In this document: in pieces, positions 39,611 to 49,666 of the stretch
Layout: every line of letters begins with the position of its first letter
How positions within the stretch are numbered: the first letter of the stretch is position 1
Assembly (NCBI RefSeq): GCF_007993865.1
Contig: NZ_VIUH01000002.1
Span: 1 to 64,000 of the forward strand
Origin: Pseudomonas sp. SJZ079
GTDB lineage: Bacteria; Pseudomonadota; Gammaproteobacteria; Pseudomonadales; Pseudomonadaceae
Direction: 5' to 3'
DNA length: 64,000 bases
Translations under genes and position numbers: made by a program
Notes under the pieces: generated by a model
The model's input: the letters and a program-made list of their open reading frames with translations, nothing else
The model's database searches: none
Told to the model about the DNA's origin: nothing

Positions 39611-40972
39611 ATGATCGAAAGCTTCGTCACCCAGTGCCCCCATTGCCGCACCAGCTTTCGGGTCAACCCCGCCCAGCTGGCCGCCGCCCATGGAGCCGTG
39701 CGCTGCGGGGCCTGCTTGCACGTGTTCAATGCGGCGCGGCAGCTGCTGGCACAAGGCCACAGCCTGCCCGCAGCAGCCCAGCCCATCCCGCCGCCAGCAC
39801 CAAGCAGCGAACCAAGCGCCGCGCACGCCAGCGAGCCGCCGATCTCACAGACGCACCACGTGCCAGACAAACACGCCGAGGACACCCTGTGGATCCACGA
39901 CGACCTGGATCTCGACAGTCTCGATCTGGACGAAGAACTGGCCAAGCTGGAGGAACAGGAGCAGCAGTTGTCGCAACAGTTTCTCGACCTCGACCGCGCC
40001 GCCAAACAGACCGAAGCCTTTCCCGCCCCGGCAGACGCGGAACAGCAAGAACCTGACGAGCAATGGGCCGAAGCCCTGCTTCACGACGACCCGCCGACGC
40101 CAGCGCCGAGCAACAGCCCCACACCCAGCCCGCCCGCAGCGGAGTTCAGCCCACACCAGGAAACCCCAGCCCCGCTCTCGCCCAACGCACCACTGGCAAC
40201 GAGCAAACGCTCGCGCCAAGAGCCCGTGCTCAATCTCAGCGACACCCACACGGACGATCACGAACCAGCCGAGCATGAACTGCACTTGAGCGCCGAGCGC
40301 GATGCGTTCATCGGCGAACCCGATAGCGAACTGGACACCCCGGCTGCCATGCACACGGTGGCCGAGGCCGACCCGGCCCAGGAGCAACCGCCCGGCAAGG
40401 CTGAGCGCCACGAGCCCGGCCTGCGCGACGAGCACCTGTTCGAACTGGATGACGAACCGCTGCAACTGGACTGGCAACGGCCGCGCAAATCCTGGGGCCG
40501 CCGGCTCGGCTGGGGCCTGCTCAACCTGCTGGCTGCCATCGCCCTGAGCGGCCAGTACCTGAACTATCACTTCGACGAACTGGCGCGCCAGGATCAATAC
40601 CGCCCCTGGTTCGAACAACTCTGCCCGACGCTGGGCTGCCTGCTGCCGTCCAAAGTCGACATCGAGCAGATCAAGAGCAGCAACCTGGTGGTGCGCAGCC
40701 ACCCGGAATTCAGCGGCGCCCTGGTGGTCGATGCGATTCTGTATAACCGCGCGCCGTTCACCCAACCCTTCCCGCTGCTGGAAATGCGCTTTGCCGATAT
40801 CAATGGCCAATTGCTCGCCAGCCGCCGCTTCAAACCCAGCGAGTACCTCGCTGGCGAGCTGGCCGGACAGGCGGAAATGCCGCCGCAAACGCCGATTCAC
40901 ATATCCCTGGATATCCTCGACCCAGGCACCCACGCGGTGAACTACAGCCTCAGCTTCCACTCCCCGGAATAG
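39611..40972 (+). CDS. Zinc-ribbon (MJ0042) and DUF3426 domain protein
   Basis: A 453-residue protein. The N-terminal MJ0042 zinc ribbon has two CxxC pairs (CPHC near 9-12 and CGAC near 33-36). A long low-complexity linker rich in Asp, Glu, Gln and Pro (about 45-285) follows, then one membrane helix (about 300-320) and a C-terminal DUF3426 domain with ILYNRAPFTQPFPLLEMRF. The topology suggests a cytoplasmic zinc ribbon tethered to a periplasmic domain. The function is unknown; the family commonly sits beside prmA and dusB, as here. Acidic repeats such as DDLDLDSLDLDEE in the linker are striking. Confidence 0.85.
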   Translation: MIESFVTQCPHCRTSFRVNPAQLAAAHGAVRCGACLHVFNAARQLLAQGHSLPAAAQPIPPPAPSSEPSAAHASEPPISQTHHVPDKHAEDTLWIHDDLDLDSLDLDEELAKLEEQEQQLSQQFLDLDRAAKQTEAFPAPADAEQQEPDEQWAEALLHDDPPTPAPSNSPTPSPPAAEFSPHQETPAPLSPNAPLATSKRSRQEPVLNLSDTHTDDHEPAEHELHLSAERDAFIGEPDSELDTPAAMHTVAEADPAQEQPPGKAERHEPGLRDEHLFELDDEPLQLDWQRPRKSWGRRLGWGLLNLLAAIALSGQYLNYHFDELARQDQYRPWFEQLCPTLGCLLPSKVDIEQIKSSNLVVRSHPEFSGALVVDAILYNRAPFTQPFPLLEMRFADINGQLLASRRFKPSEYLAGELAGQAEMPPQTPIHISLDILDPGTHAVNYSLSFHSPE

Positions 40973-41061
40973 CCCGCACACGGCGGCTTGCCTGGCAATC
41001 CCCGGACAAGAGAACACTTCGCTATAAACCCTCAGCTGTTCAGATTTTGTTCAAATCAGCC

Positions 41062-41090
41062 TTTATCCGGTCACCCAGAGCGGGTATCAT
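41062..41090 (+). promoter_or_regulatory. Predicted sigma-70 promoter of dusB-fis
   Basis: TTTATC (41062-41067) and TATCAT (41085-41090) are spaced by 17 bases. The -10 matches five of six consensus positions, the -35 only about half. It lies 63 bp before dusB. Confidence 0.4.
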
Positions 41091-41152
41091 TCCCAGCCTT
41101 TTTGCACTCTCCTAATCGCCTCAACAGCAGGTCTCTTGAGCAGGGAAGCCCT

Positions 41153-42151
41153 ATGTCGGCGCTACGCATCGGCCCCTATACATTGCCCAACTCGCTGATT
41201 CTCGCGCCCATGGCCGGAGTCACTGACGGGCCGTTCCGCCAGCTCTGTCGCCGCCTGGGCGCAGGCCTGGTGGTATCGGAAATGGTGACCAGCGACGTGC
41301 GCCTGTGGAACACCCGCAAGTCGAGCCTGCGCCTGCCCCACGAGGGCGACCCCGAGCCACGCTCGGTGCAGATAGCCGGCGGCGACCCGCAGATGCTCGC
41401 CGAGGCGGCGCGGCGCAATGTCGAATTGGGCGCGCAGATCATCGACATCAACATGGGCTGTCCGGCGAAGAAGGTCTGCAACAAGGCCGCCGGCTCCGCC
41501 CTGCTGAAGGACGAGCCATTGGTCCGCGAGATTTTGCAGGCGGTGGTCGCCGCAGTCGATGTGCCGGTGACCCTGAAAATCCGTACCGGTTGGGATAGAC
41601 AGAACAAGAACGGCATCGAGGTGGCAAAGATCGCCGAACAAGCGGGAATCGTCGCGCTGGCGGTGCATGGCCGCACCCGGGCCGACCTGTACACCGGCGA
41701 AGCCGAATACGACAGCATCGCCGCGATCAAGCAGGCGGTGTCGATTCCGGTGTTCGCCAATGGCGACATCGACTCGCCGGAAAAGGCCAAGGCCGTGCTC
41801 GCCGCTACCGGCGCCGATGCCCTGTTGATTGGTCGGGCCGCCCAGGGCCGGCCGTGGATTTTTCGGGAAATCGAGCATTACCTGCGTACCGGGGAAAAAC
41901 TCCCGACACCGAGCCTGACTGAAGTGGAATGCATCCTGCTTGAGCACCTGGCCGCACTGCACGCCTTCTACGGCGACCTGATGGGCGTACGCATCGCCCG
42001 CAAGCATGTCGGCTGGTATCTCGCAACCCTGCCGGGCGCCAGGGAGTTCCGCGCCCAGTTCAATCGTCTGGACAGTACGGACGCGCAGTGCGCCAACGTT
42101 CGCGAGTTTTTCGGCGAACGGCATAACGATGGAGAAGGGGTGGCCGCATGA
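41153..42151 (+). CDS. dusB: tRNA-dihydrouridine synthase B
   Basis: A 332-residue FMN enzyme that reduces uridines in the tRNA D-loop. The TIM-barrel signatures are [35 protein letters not shown] with the catalytic Cys, [12 protein letters not shown] and [13 protein letters not shown]. The start at MSALRIGPY fits the family; the reading frame stays open upstream without homology. The stop overlaps the fis start (ATGA), so the two are translationally coupled as in enterobacteria. Confidence 0.96.
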   Translation: MSALRIGPYTLPNSLILAPMAGVTDGPFRQLCRRLGAGLVVSEMVTSDVRLWNTRKSSLRLPHEGDPEPRSVQIAGGDPQMLAEAARRNVELGAQIIDINMGCPAKKVCNKAAGSALLKDEPLVREILQAVVAAVDVPVTLKIRTGWDRQNKNGIEVAKIAEQAGIVALAVHGRTRADLYTGEAEYDSIAAIKQAVSIPVFANGDIDSPEKAKAVLAATGADALLIGRAAQGRPWIFREIEHYLRTGEKLPTPSLTEVECILLEHLAALHAFYGDLMGVRIARKHVGWYLATLPGAREFRAQFNRLDSTDAQCANVREFFGERHNDGEGVAA

Positions 42152-42468
42152 CGATGTTGACCGAGACTTTAGAGAGTGAAATGGCTCCCGTGAGTGACAA
42201 CACCAGCTTGAAACAGCACCTCAATGCGCCGAGCGAAGAAGGGCAAACCCTGCGCGGCAGTGTCGAGAAAGCGCTGCATAACTATTTCGCCCATCTTGAG
42301 GGCGCAGACGTCACCGATGTGTACAACCTGGTGCTCACCGAAGTGGAAGCGCCGCTGCTGGAGACCGTGATGAATTACGTCAAGGGCAACCAGACCAAGG
42401 CCTCCGAACTGCTCGGCCTGAATCGCGGCACCCTGCGCAAGAAACTCAAGCAGTACGACCTGCTCTAA
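42148..42468 (+). CDS. fis: DNA-binding protein Fis
   Basis: A 106-residue nucleoid-associated protein that bends DNA and regulates rRNA and many other promoters. The C-terminal helix-turn-helix reads [22 protein letters not shown], nearly identical in pattern to E. coli Fis. The N terminus is a few residues longer than the enterobacterial protein. It follows dusB with a 4-bp overlap and is followed by a terminator. Confidence 0.97.
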   Translation: MTMLTETLESEMAPVSDNTSLKQHLNAPSEEGQTLRGSVEKALHNYFAHLEGADVTDVYNLVLTEVEAPLLETVMNYVKGNQTKASELLGLNRGTLRKKLKQYDLL

Positions 42469-42487
42469 CCCGTATTCCCGCAACGAG

Positions 42488-42515
42488 GGCGGCCTCATCC
42501 AGAGCCGCCTTTTTT
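42488..42515 (+). terminator. Rho-independent terminator after dusB-fis
   Basis: GGCGGCCTC-ATCCA-GAGCCGCC (one bulge) is followed by TTTTTTGTTG about 20 bp after the fis stop. Confidence 0.85.
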
Positions 42516-42545
42516 GTTGACTCCCCTGCTCTGATGGACTCTGAA

Positions 42546-44153
42546 ATGACCGACCAGACCACCCGCCTCCCCGTTCGCCGTGCGCTGATCAGCGTTTCCG
42601 ACAAGACCGGCATCCTCGAATTTGCCCGCGAGTTGTCCGCCCTCGGCGTGGAGATCCTCTCCACCGGCGGCACTTACAAGCTGCTCAAGGACAACGGCGT
42701 GGCCGCGGTCGAAGTCGCCGACTACACCGGCTTCCCGGAAATGATGGACGGTCGGGTGAAGACCCTGCACCCGAAGATCCACGGCGGCATCCTCGGTCGC
42801 CGCGCGCTCGACGGCGACGTCATGGCGCAGCACGGCATCCAGCCGATCGATCTGGTCGCGGTCAACCTCTACCCGTTCGAAGCCACGGTGGCCAAGCCTG
42901 ACTGCGACCTGGCCGACGCCATCGAGAACATCGACATCGGCGGACCGACCATGGTCCGCAGCGCGGCGAAGAACCACAAAGACGTGGCCATAGTGGTCAA
43001 TACCCACGACTACGCCGCCATCCTCGACGGCCTCAAGGCCGGCGGCCTGACCTACGCCCAGCGCTTCGATCTGGCCCTCAAGGCCTTTGAACACACCGCC
43101 GCCTACGACGGCATGATCGCCAACTACCTGGGCACCATCGACCAGGCTGCCGCGACGCTCAGCACCGAAGCCCGCGGCGCCTTCCCGCGCACCTTCAACA
43201 GCCAGTTCGTCAAGGCCCAGGAAATGCGCTACGGCGAGAACCCGCACCAGAGCGCGGCCTTCTACGTGGAAGCCAAGAAAGGCGAGGCCAGCATCTCCAG
43301 CGCCGTGCAACTGCAAGGCAAGGAGCTGTCGTTCAACAACGTCGCCGACACCGACGCCGCCCTGGAGTGCGTGAAGAGCTTCGTCAAACCGGCCTGCGTC
43401 ATCGTCAAGCACGCCAACCCCTGTGGCGTGGCCGTGGCCACCGACGCCGAAGGCGGCATCCGCCAGGCTTACGAACTGGCCTACGCCACCGACACCGAGT
43501 CGGCGTTCGGCGGCATCATCGCCTTCAACCGTGAACTGGACGGCGAAACCGCTAAAGCGATCGTCGAGCGCCAGTTCGTCGAAGTGATCATCGCCCCGAA
43601 AATCAGCGCTGCGGCGCGTGAAGTCGTCGCCGCCAAGGCCAACGTGCGCCTGCTCGAGTGCGGCGAATGGCCGGCCGAACGTACGGCCGGCTGGGACTTC
43701 AAGCGGGTCAACGGCGGCCTGCTGGTACAGAGCCGTGACATCGCCATGATCAAGGCCGAAGACCTGAAGATCGTCACCCAGCGCGCGCCGAGCGAGCAGG
43801 AAATTCATGACCTGATCTTCGCCTGGAAAGTGGCCAAGTTCGTCAAATCCAACGCCATCGTCTACGCCAAGAACCGCCAGACCGTGGGTGTAGGCGCCGG
43901 CCAGATGAGCCGCGTCAACTCGGCGCGGATCGCCGCGATCAAGGCCGAGCACGCGGGCCTGCAGGTAGCCGGTTCGGTCATGGCGTCGGACGCCTTCTTC
44001 CCGTTCCGTGACGGCCTGGATAACGCCGCCGCCAATGGCATCACCGCGGTGATTCAGCCAGGTGGCTCGATGCGCGACGCGGAAGTGATCGCCGCGGCCG
44101 ACGAAGCGGGGATTGCCATGGTGTTCACCGGCATGCGCCACTTTAGGCATTAA
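42546..44153 (+). CDS. purH: Bifunctional AICAR transformylase / IMP cyclohydrolase
   Basis: A 535-residue enzyme for the last two steps of IMP synthesis. The N-terminal cyclohydrolase half has [23 protein letters not shown] and [15 protein letters not shown]. The C-terminal transformylase half has the KHANPCGVA motif, with the catalytic Lys-His pair, and ends in FTGMRHFRH. An ATG four codons upstream is possible. It is followed, after a structured 199-bp spacer, by purD, the usual partner. Confidence 0.97.
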   Translation: MTDQTTRLPVRRALISVSDKTGILEFARELSALGVEILSTGGTYKLLKDNGVAAVEVADYTGFPEMMDGRVKTLHPKIHGGILGRRALDGDVMAQHGIQPIDLVAVNLYPFEATVAKPDCDLADAIENIDIGGPTMVRSAAKNHKDVAIVVNTHDYAAILDGLKAGGLTYAQRFDLALKAFEHTAAYDGMIANYLGTIDQAAATLSTEARGAFPRTFNSQFVKAQEMRYGENPHQSAAFYVEAKKGEASISSAVQLQGKELSFNNVADTDAALECVKSFVKPACVIVKHANPCGVAVATDAEGGIRQAYELAYATDTESAFGGIIAFNRELDGETAKAIVERQFVEVIIAPKISAAAREVVAAKANVRLLECGEWPAERTAGWDFKRVNGGLLVQSRDIAMIKAEDLKIVTQRAPSEQEIHDLIFAWKVAKFVKSNAIVYAKNRQTVGVGAGQMSRVNSARIAAIKAEHAGLQVAGSVMASDAFFPFRDGLDNAAANGITAVIQPGGSMRDAEVIAAADEAGIAMVFTGMRHFRH

Positions 44154-44187
44154 AATCGGCCGCACTCGGACAGGCATCTGCGGCGTT

Positions 44188-44315
44188 GCCCGGCCCTTCC
44201 CCCATGCTCATTGCCAAAAGGCAACTCCGCTGGGTAAAGGGCCGGGCGTCCTGCATCTACCAGTCCGATCGCGACCTCGACATTCGTAGGGTGGATAGCG
44301 TTTTTCCTATCCACC
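44188..44315. repeat. Structured purH-purD spacer: two inverted repeats
   Basis: GCCCGGCCCTT (44188-44198) pairs with AAGGGCCGGGC (44237-44247), with a nested TTGCC-AAAA-GGCAA hairpin in the loop. Further on, GGTGGATAG (44290-44298) and CTATCCACC (44307-44315) form a second perfect 9-bp hairpin, part of GTAGGGTGGATA...TATCCACC, a short repeat I recall as dispersed in Pseudomonas genomes. No U-tract follows either, so purH-purD read-through is plausible. Confidence 0.6.
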
Positions 44316-44352
44316 AAACGGGCCGCAGGCCCGCCTCCTGAAGGAGAACCCC

Positions 44353-45642
44353 ATGAACGTACTGATCATCGGCAGCGGCGGGCGCGAACACGCCCTGGCC
44401 TGGAAAGTCGCTCAAGACCCGCGCGTCGAGAAGGTCTTCGTCGCCCCGGGCAATGCCGGCACCGCCATCGAAGCCAAGTGCCAGAACGTCGCCATCGACG
44501 TGCTGGCCCTGGAGCAACTGGCCGACTTCGCCGAGCAGAACGTGCAACTGACCATCGTCGGCCCGGAAGCGCCGCTGGTCGCCGGCGTGGTCGACCTGTT
44601 CCGTTCGCGTGGCCTGGATTGCTTCGGCCCCACTGCCGGCGCGGCTCAGCTGGAAGGCTCCAAGGCCTTCACCAAGGACTTCCTCGCCCGCCACCAGATT
44701 CCCACCGCCGACTACCAGAACTTCACCGAGATCGAGCCGGCGCTGGCCTACCTGCGCGAGAAAGGCGCACCGATCGTGATCAAGGCCGACGGCCTGGCCG
44801 CCGGCAAGGGCGTGATAGTTGCCATGACCCTGAGCGAGGCCGAAGACGCGGTGCGCGACATGCTCGCCGGTAACGCCTTCGGCGATGCGGGCTCGCGGGT
44901 GGTGATCGAGGAGTTTCTCGATGGCGAAGAAGCCAGCTTTATCGTCATGGTCGACGGCCACAACGTGCTGCCGATGGCGACCAGCCAGGATCACAAGCGC
45001 GTCGGCGACGGCGACAGCGGCCCGAATACCGGCGGCATGGGCGCCTACTCGCCGGCACCGGTGGTCACCCCGGAGGTGCACCAGCGGGTGATGGATCAGG
45101 TGATCTGGCCGACGGTCAAGGGCATGGCCGCCGAGGGCAATGTCTACACCGGTTTCCTCTATGCCGGGCTGATGATCGACAAGGCCGGTCTGCCGAAAGT
45201 CATCGAATTCAATTGTCGTTTCGGCGACCCGGAAACCCAACCGATCATGCTGCGCCTGCAGTCGAGTCTGGTTCTGCTGATCGAGGCTGCCCTAGCCCAG
45301 GCGCTGAACAAGATCGAAGCGCAGTGGGACCCACGCCCGAGCCTCGGCGTGGTACTGGCGGCCGGTGGCTACCCGGCCGACTACGCCAAGGGTGATGCGA
45401 TCCATGGTCTGGACGCCGCCGTCAGCCCGCAGGGCAAGGTGTTCCACGCCGGCACAGCGCTGAAGGACGGCCAGGTGGTCACGGCCGGCGGCCGCGTGCT
45501 GTGCGCCACCGCCCTCGGCGAAAGCGTCGGTGCGGCCCAGCAAGAGGCCTACCAGCTAGCCGAAAAGATCGACTGGAACGGCTGTTTCTACCGTAAGGAC
45601 ATCGGCTATCGCGCGATTGCCCGCGAGCGTGGCGAAGATTAA
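44353..45642 (+). CDS. purD: Phosphoribosylamine-glycine ligase (GARS)
   Basis: A 429-residue ATP-grasp enzyme joining glycine to phosphoribosylamine in purine synthesis. NVLIIGSGGREHALAWK opens the N domain; the ATP-grasp part has GPTAGAAQLEGSKAF, VIKADGLAAGKGVIVA and NTGGMGAYSPAPV; VIEFNCRFGDPETQ is the metal-binding segment. AAGGAG lies 8 bases before the ATG. Confidence 0.97.
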   Translation: MNVLIIGSGGREHALAWKVAQDPRVEKVFVAPGNAGTAIEAKCQNVAIDVLALEQLADFAEQNVQLTIVGPEAPLVAGVVDLFRSRGLDCFGPTAGAAQLEGSKAFTKDFLARHQIPTADYQNFTEIEPALAYLREKGAPIVIKADGLAAGKGVIVAMTLSEAEDAVRDMLAGNAFGDAGSRVVIEEFLDGEEASFIVMVDGHNVLPMATSQDHKRVGDGDSGPNTGGMGAYSPAPVVTPEVHQRVMDQVIWPTVKGMAAEGNVYTGFLYAGLMIDKAGLPKVIEFNCRFGDPETQPIMLRLQSSLVLLIEAALAQALNKIEAQWDPRPSLGVVLAAGGYPADYAKGDAIHGLDAAVSPQGKVFHAGTALKDGQVVTAGGRVLCATALGESVGAAQQEAYQLAEKIDWNGCFYRKDIGYRAIARERGED

Positions 45643-45657
45643 GCGGCAGTAGTCGAC

Positions 45658-45681
45658 AGGCGGTCAGCTGACCGCCTTTGT
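45658..45681 (+). terminator. Terminator after purD
   Basis: The perfect palindrome AGGCGGTCAGCTGACCGCCT is followed by TTGTC, 15 bp after the purD stop and ahead of retS. The U-run is short. Confidence 0.65.
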
Positions 45682-45685
45682 CATA

Positions 45686-45713
45686 TTCCGCTGTATAAAG
45701 GCTTGGCTATAAT
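45686..45713 (+). promoter_or_regulatory. Predicted sigma-70 promoter of retS
   Basis: A perfect -10 TATAAT at 45708-45713 has a weak TTCCGC 16 bases upstream as a candidate -35. It lies just after the purD terminator and about 30 bp before the retS GTG. Confidence 0.45.
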
Positions 45714-45743
45714 CGGGCCACTTACTTGCGAAGGGAATTCACC

Positions 45744-48524
45744 GTGCGCCGGCTCAGGATTGCCAATGGATTGTTTCTCTGCCTTGTACTGGCGGCACTC
45801 TTTGGATTGCCTGCGCAGATGGCCCAGGCCGCGGCATGGTCGCAACTCAGCGAAAGCGGCAGCACCCTGCAGCTAGACGACATCCGTTCCCCCCGTTACC
45901 AAGCGCAATTCGTTGCCAGCGAACTGACCCAGCTGTACACCCCCGGCGGCGATAGCACACTCTGGCTGCATCACCGTTTACCGCCGCACACACAAGCGCA
46001 ATTACTGCGGGTGTTCGCGCCTTACCTGACCTACCTCGACCTGTACGTGCTGCAGGGCGATGAACTTCTCGCCCACACGCGCACCGGTAGCGGCCTACCC
46101 TTCTCCAGCCGGCCGCTGGCCAGTCGCGATCTGCTCTTGCCGCTGCCGCAAGCCGACGTACCCCTGGATATCTATCTGCGGCTCGCTTCGGAGCACGCCC
46201 TGCGCCCGACCATCAGCCTGCAAAGTGCCAACGCCATGGCCGCCGACGATGATCGGCCTCTGCTGTTCGGCCTGCTGCTCGGCGCCCTCGGCATGCTGGC
46301 GATCTATAACCTCGTGCGCTTCGCCTACAGCCGTGCCGCCAGCAGCTTGTGGCTGGCGGCGACCCAGACCTGCCAGCTAGTGGCGACGCTCAGCCTGCTG
46401 GGCATCAGCTCACCCTGGCTCGGCGATTGGCTGCCGTTGCAGCCGCAGATCGCCAACTTCTCGATGCTGCTGGCCATGTTGTGCGCCCTGGGCTTTACCG
46501 CCAGTTTCTTCCACAAGGTCTGTCCCGATACCCCACTGACCCGCCTGCTGGTCGCCGAGTTCGCGCTGATTGGCCTGTTGTGCCTGGTACTGCTGATCGC
46601 CACCAACCTGCAGTTCAACCAGATGGTCTACGGGCTTACCGCCGTGACCGGGCTAAGCATTCTGCTGGTGGCGCTGTACCACTGGCACCACGGCTATCGG
46701 CCGGCACGCCTGTTCAGTGTGGCGCTGCTGGTGTTTTGCGCGGCCTTTGTCGGCGCCCTGCCGGTACTGTTCGGTTACTGGTCGGTGCCATCCGACTGGA
46801 TGGCCTATGGCCTGCTGGCAGTGATCGTACTCGGTGGCTTCATCCTCAGCATGGCCGCGAGCGAACGCCAGCGGCACATCGTCCAGGACCAGCACAGCAC
46901 CAGCAGCGCCCTGGCCGCCAGCTCCGCCGAGCTGAGGGCCAAGGCCGAATTCCTGGCCAAGATCAGCCATGAAATCCGCACGCCGATGAATGGCGTCCTG
47001 GGCATGACCGAGTTGCTGCTCGGCACCCCACTGTCGGCCAAGCAGCGCGATTACGTGCAGACCATCCACAGCTCCGGCAACGAGCTGCTGACCCTGATCA
47101 ACGAGATTCTCGACATCTCCAAGCTGGAGTCCGGGCAAATCGAGCTGGACGATGTGCAGTTCGACCTCAACGCGCTGATCGAAGACTGCCTGGACATCTT
47201 CCGGGCCAAGGCAGAACAGCAGAAAGTCGAGCTGATCAGCTTCATGCAACCGCAGGTGCCGCGGGTGATCAGCGGCGATCCGACGCGTTTGCGCCAGACC
47301 CTGCTGAGCCTGCTGGACAACGCCTTCAAACAGACCGACGAAGGCGAGATCCTCCTGGTCGCCGCCCTCGACACCAGCGGCGGCGAACCGCGCCTGCGCA
47401 TTGCCGTGCAGGACAGCGGGCAGCCGCTGCACGCCAGCGAGCGCGATGCCCTGCTCAATACCGAACTGCACAGCAAAGACTTCCTCGCCGCGACCAAGCT
47501 CGGCGGTCGTCTCGGCCTGATCATCGCCCGCCAACTGGTGCGCCTGATGGACGGTGAGTTCGGCATCCAGAGTGGCGGCAATCAAGGCTCGACCCTGTGG
47601 CTGTCCCTGCCGCTGGACAGCCAGCGCCTGGAGCAGCCCACCGCCGACCTTGACGGCCCGCTGCAAGGCGCACGCCTGCTGGTGGTCGATGACAATGACA
47701 CCTGCCGCAAGGTGCTGGTGCAGCAATGCGCGGCCTGGGGCCTGAGCGTCAGTGCCGTGCCCTCGGGCAAGGAGGCCCTGGCGCTGCTACGCACCAAGGC
47801 GAATCTGCGTGAGTACTTCGATGTGGTCCTGCTCGACCAGGACATGCCCGGCATGACCGGTATGCAGCTGGCCGCGAAGATCAAGGAAGACCCCAACCTC
47901 AATCACGACATCCTGCTGATCATGCTGACCGGCATCAGCAACGCGCCGAGCAAGATCATCGCGCGCAACGCCGGGATCAAACGCATCCTCGCCAAACCGG
48001 TCGCCGGTTATACCCTGAAAGCCACCCTGGCCGACGAACTGGCGCAAAGCGGCGATGGCACTTCACCGCTGTTCAGCCCGGCCGTGGTCAACGTCCCCCT
48101 GAGCGTGCCGAGCGACTTCCGCATCCTGGTCGCCGAAGACAACAGTATCTCGACCAAGGTGATCCGCGGCATGCTCGGCAAGCTCAACCTGAAACCGGAC
48201 ACGGCGAGTAACGGCGAAGAAGCGCTCACGGCGATGAAGGCGCAGCACTACGACCTGGTGCTGATGGACTGCGAGATGCCGGTGCTCGATGGTTTCTCCG
48301 CCACCGAGCAGCTGCGCGCGTGGGAAACCGTCGAACGGCGCGAGCGCACCCCGGTGGTGGCCCTGACGGCGCATATCCTCAGCGAGCACAAGGAGCGCGC
48401 ACGACAGGTGGGCATGGACGGCCACATGGCCAAACCGGTGGAGTTGTCGCAGTTGCGTGAACTGATCGAGTACTGGGTCGCCCAACGAGAAAGCCAGCGT
48501 CAGCGCCACGTCATACCGTCCTGA
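45744..48524 (+). CDS. retS: Hybrid sensor kinase RetS
   Basis: A 926-residue inner-membrane protein. Signal peptide (cleaved near AQAAA), periplasmic 7TMR-DISMED2 domain (about 35-170), seven-helix 7TM region (about 175-380), HisKA with HEIRTP (His409), an ATPase-like domain and two receivers with Asp698 (LLDQDMPG) and Asp842 (LMDCEMPV). These lie about 15 residues before the H424, D713 and D858 of P. aeruginosa RetS as I recall them. The ATPase G1 box reads DSGQPL rather than DTGxGI, fitting the view that RetS acts by binding GacS. It restrains GacS/RsmYZ signalling, favouring acute over biofilm behaviour. The GTG has AAGGGA upstream and is preferred to a TTG six codons earlier. Confidence 0.95.
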   Translation: MRRLRIANGLFLCLVLAALFGLPAQMAQAAAWSQLSESGSTLQLDDIRSPRYQAQFVASELTQLYTPGGDSTLWLHHRLPPHTQAQLLRVFAPYLTYLDLYVLQGDELLAHTRTGSGLPFSSRPLASRDLLLPLPQADVPLDIYLRLASEHALRPTISLQSANAMAADDDRPLLFGLLLGALGMLAIYNLVRFAYSRAASSLWLAATQTCQLVATLSLLGISSPWLGDWLPLQPQIANFSMLLAMLCALGFTASFFHKVCPDTPLTRLLVAEFALIGLLCLVLLIATNLQFNQMVYGLTAVTGLSILLVALYHWHHGYRPARLFSVALLVFCAAFVGALPVLFGYWSVPSDWMAYGLLAVIVLGGFILSMAASERQRHIVQDQHSTSSALAASSAELRAKAEFLAKISHEIRTPMNGVLGMTELLLGTPLSAKQRDYVQTIHSSGNELLTLINEILDISKLESGQIELDDVQFDLNALIEDCLDIFRAKAEQQKVELISFMQPQVPRVISGDPTRLRQTLLSLLDNAFKQTDEGEILLVAALDTSGGEPRLRIAVQDSGQPLHASERDALLNTELHSKDFLAATKLGGRLGLIIARQLVRLMDGEFGIQSGGNQGSTLWLSLPLDSQRLEQPTADLDGPLQGARLLVVDDNDTCRKVLVQQCAAWGLSVSAVPSGKEALALLRTKANLREYFDVVLLDQDMPGMTGMQLAAKIKEDPNLNHDILLIMLTGISNAPSKIIARNAGIKRILAKPVAGYTLKATLADELAQSGDGTSPLFSPAVVNVPLSVPSDFRILVAEDNSISTKVIRGMLGKLNLKPDTASNGEEALTAMKAQHYDLVLMDCEMPVLDGFSATEQLRAWETVERRERTPVVALTAHILSEHKERARQVGMDGHMAKPVELSQLRELIEYWVAQRESQRQRHVIPS

Positions 48525-48572
48525 TCACCGCCCCCTGCCGCCTAAGGCGTCGTCACGCCTGGCGCAACGCCG

Positions 48573-49649
48573 CTAGGCAAAACGCAAGGCGTAGATCGGC
48601 GGCAGATTGCCGGCCAGCGCCTGCCAGTTGTCGCCCTGGTCATCCGACAGCCACAGATGGCCAGTGGTCGAGCCCATCGCCAGGCCTTGCCCGCTCGTGT
48701 CGATCGCCAGTCCGTGCCGATAGACCAGGTCGAAGCAATCGGCCTGCGGCAGCCCCCGGCTCAACGTCTCGAAACTACGCCCCGCGTCGCGGGTGCGGGT
48801 CACCACCAACCGCTGGCCCACCGGCACCCGGCATTCATCCTTGACCGCCGGCACGAACCAGGCGGTACCCGGTTCAACGGGGTGCACCGCGACGGCGAAA
48901 CCAAAGCTCGAAGGTGCGACATCATGGATTTCCCGCCAGTGCGCGGCGCCATCGGTCGAGAGAAAAATCCCGTTATGGTGCTGCACCCACAGGGTATCGG
49001 GCTGCGCCGGACAGGCCACCATGCGATGCGGGTCCTGAATCTCCGGCGTCCCCTGCAGCTCAGGCGGCATATAGGCCGCGCGCATGCCCTCGGCCCGGCA
49101 AGCCCAGCTCGCGCCGTCATCCTCGCTGCACCAGACGCCACCGCAGGACACCGCGACGCTTAGCCGCTCACTGGCCCGCGGGTCGACGCAGATCGAGTGA
49201 ATACCCGGCTGCGGGTAGCCACCGCCGAACCACTGCGCCCGCTCAGGACGCTGCCAGAGCGCATCGATCAATGCCCAGGACTCGCCGTGATCGCGCGAGC
49301 GGAACAGCGCGCCGGGCAGGGTTCCGGCCCACAGCGTGCCCGGCTGATCCGCGCCGCCGGCTTCCAGCGACCAGATCATCTCCACCGTGGGGCCCTCAGT
49401 GCCAGTCTCCACGACGAAGGCCGGGGCCACGACCTCTTGCCAGCTCTGCCCGGCATCGGTCGAGCGCCACAGCTTGGGCCCGAAATGCCCCAGATGCAGG
49501 GCGGTATACAGGTAACCGTCACGCCGATCGAGCAAGAGCATGCTCACCGGTTCACCGAGAAAATCCGTACGCTCGATGTGCCAGCCAGCGCCCGTTCGGG
49601 CAAAGGTCAGCAAGCCCTTGCGCGTCGCCACATAAAGTACCTCGGACAT
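48573..49649 (-). CDS. Asp-box (BNR/sortilin-like) beta-propeller protein
   Basis: A 358-residue protein without a signal peptide. Six Asp-box motifs of the SxDxGxxW type are visible (STDAGQSW, SRDHGESW, SEDDGASW, STDGAAHW, TRDAGRSF, SDDQGDNW), each preceded by a hydrophobic beta strand, so a six- or seven-bladed propeller is expected. Catalytic residues of true sialidases are not apparent, so the common label exo-alpha-sialidase would be an overcall. The start is the second Met (MSEVLYVATRKG). It begins 17 bp after the MoaD-like gene and is surely co-transcribed with it. Function unknown. Confidence 0.8.
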   Translation of the reverse strand: MSEVLYVATRKGLLTFARTGAGWHIERTDFLGEPVSMLLLDRRDGYLYTALHLGHFGPKLWRSTDAGQSWQEVVAPAFVVETGTEGPTVEMIWSLEAGGADQPGTLWAGTLPGALFRSRDHGESWALIDALWQRPERAQWFGGGYPQPGIHSICVDPRASERLSVAVSCGGVWCSEDDGASWACRAEGMRAAYMPPELQGTPEIQDPHRMVACPAQPDTLWVQHHNGIFLSTDGAAHWREIHDVAPSSFGFAVAVHPVEPGTAWFVPAVKDECRVPVGQRLVVTRTRDAGRSFETLSRGLPQADCFDLVYRHGLAIDTSGQGLAMGSTTGHLWLSDDQGDNWQALAGNLPPIYALRFA

Positions 49650-49666
49650 AGTCATCTCCTGGTTTC

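Noticed and set aside
42495..44177. A 560-codon minus-strand frame opposite purH
   Set aside because: purH is intact with both catalytic domains; the reverse frame is a composition artefact.
48573..49649. Calling the Asp-box protein a sialidase
   Set aside because: Asp-boxes are structural; no Arg triad or catalytic Tyr/Asp arrangement and no signal peptide are visible.
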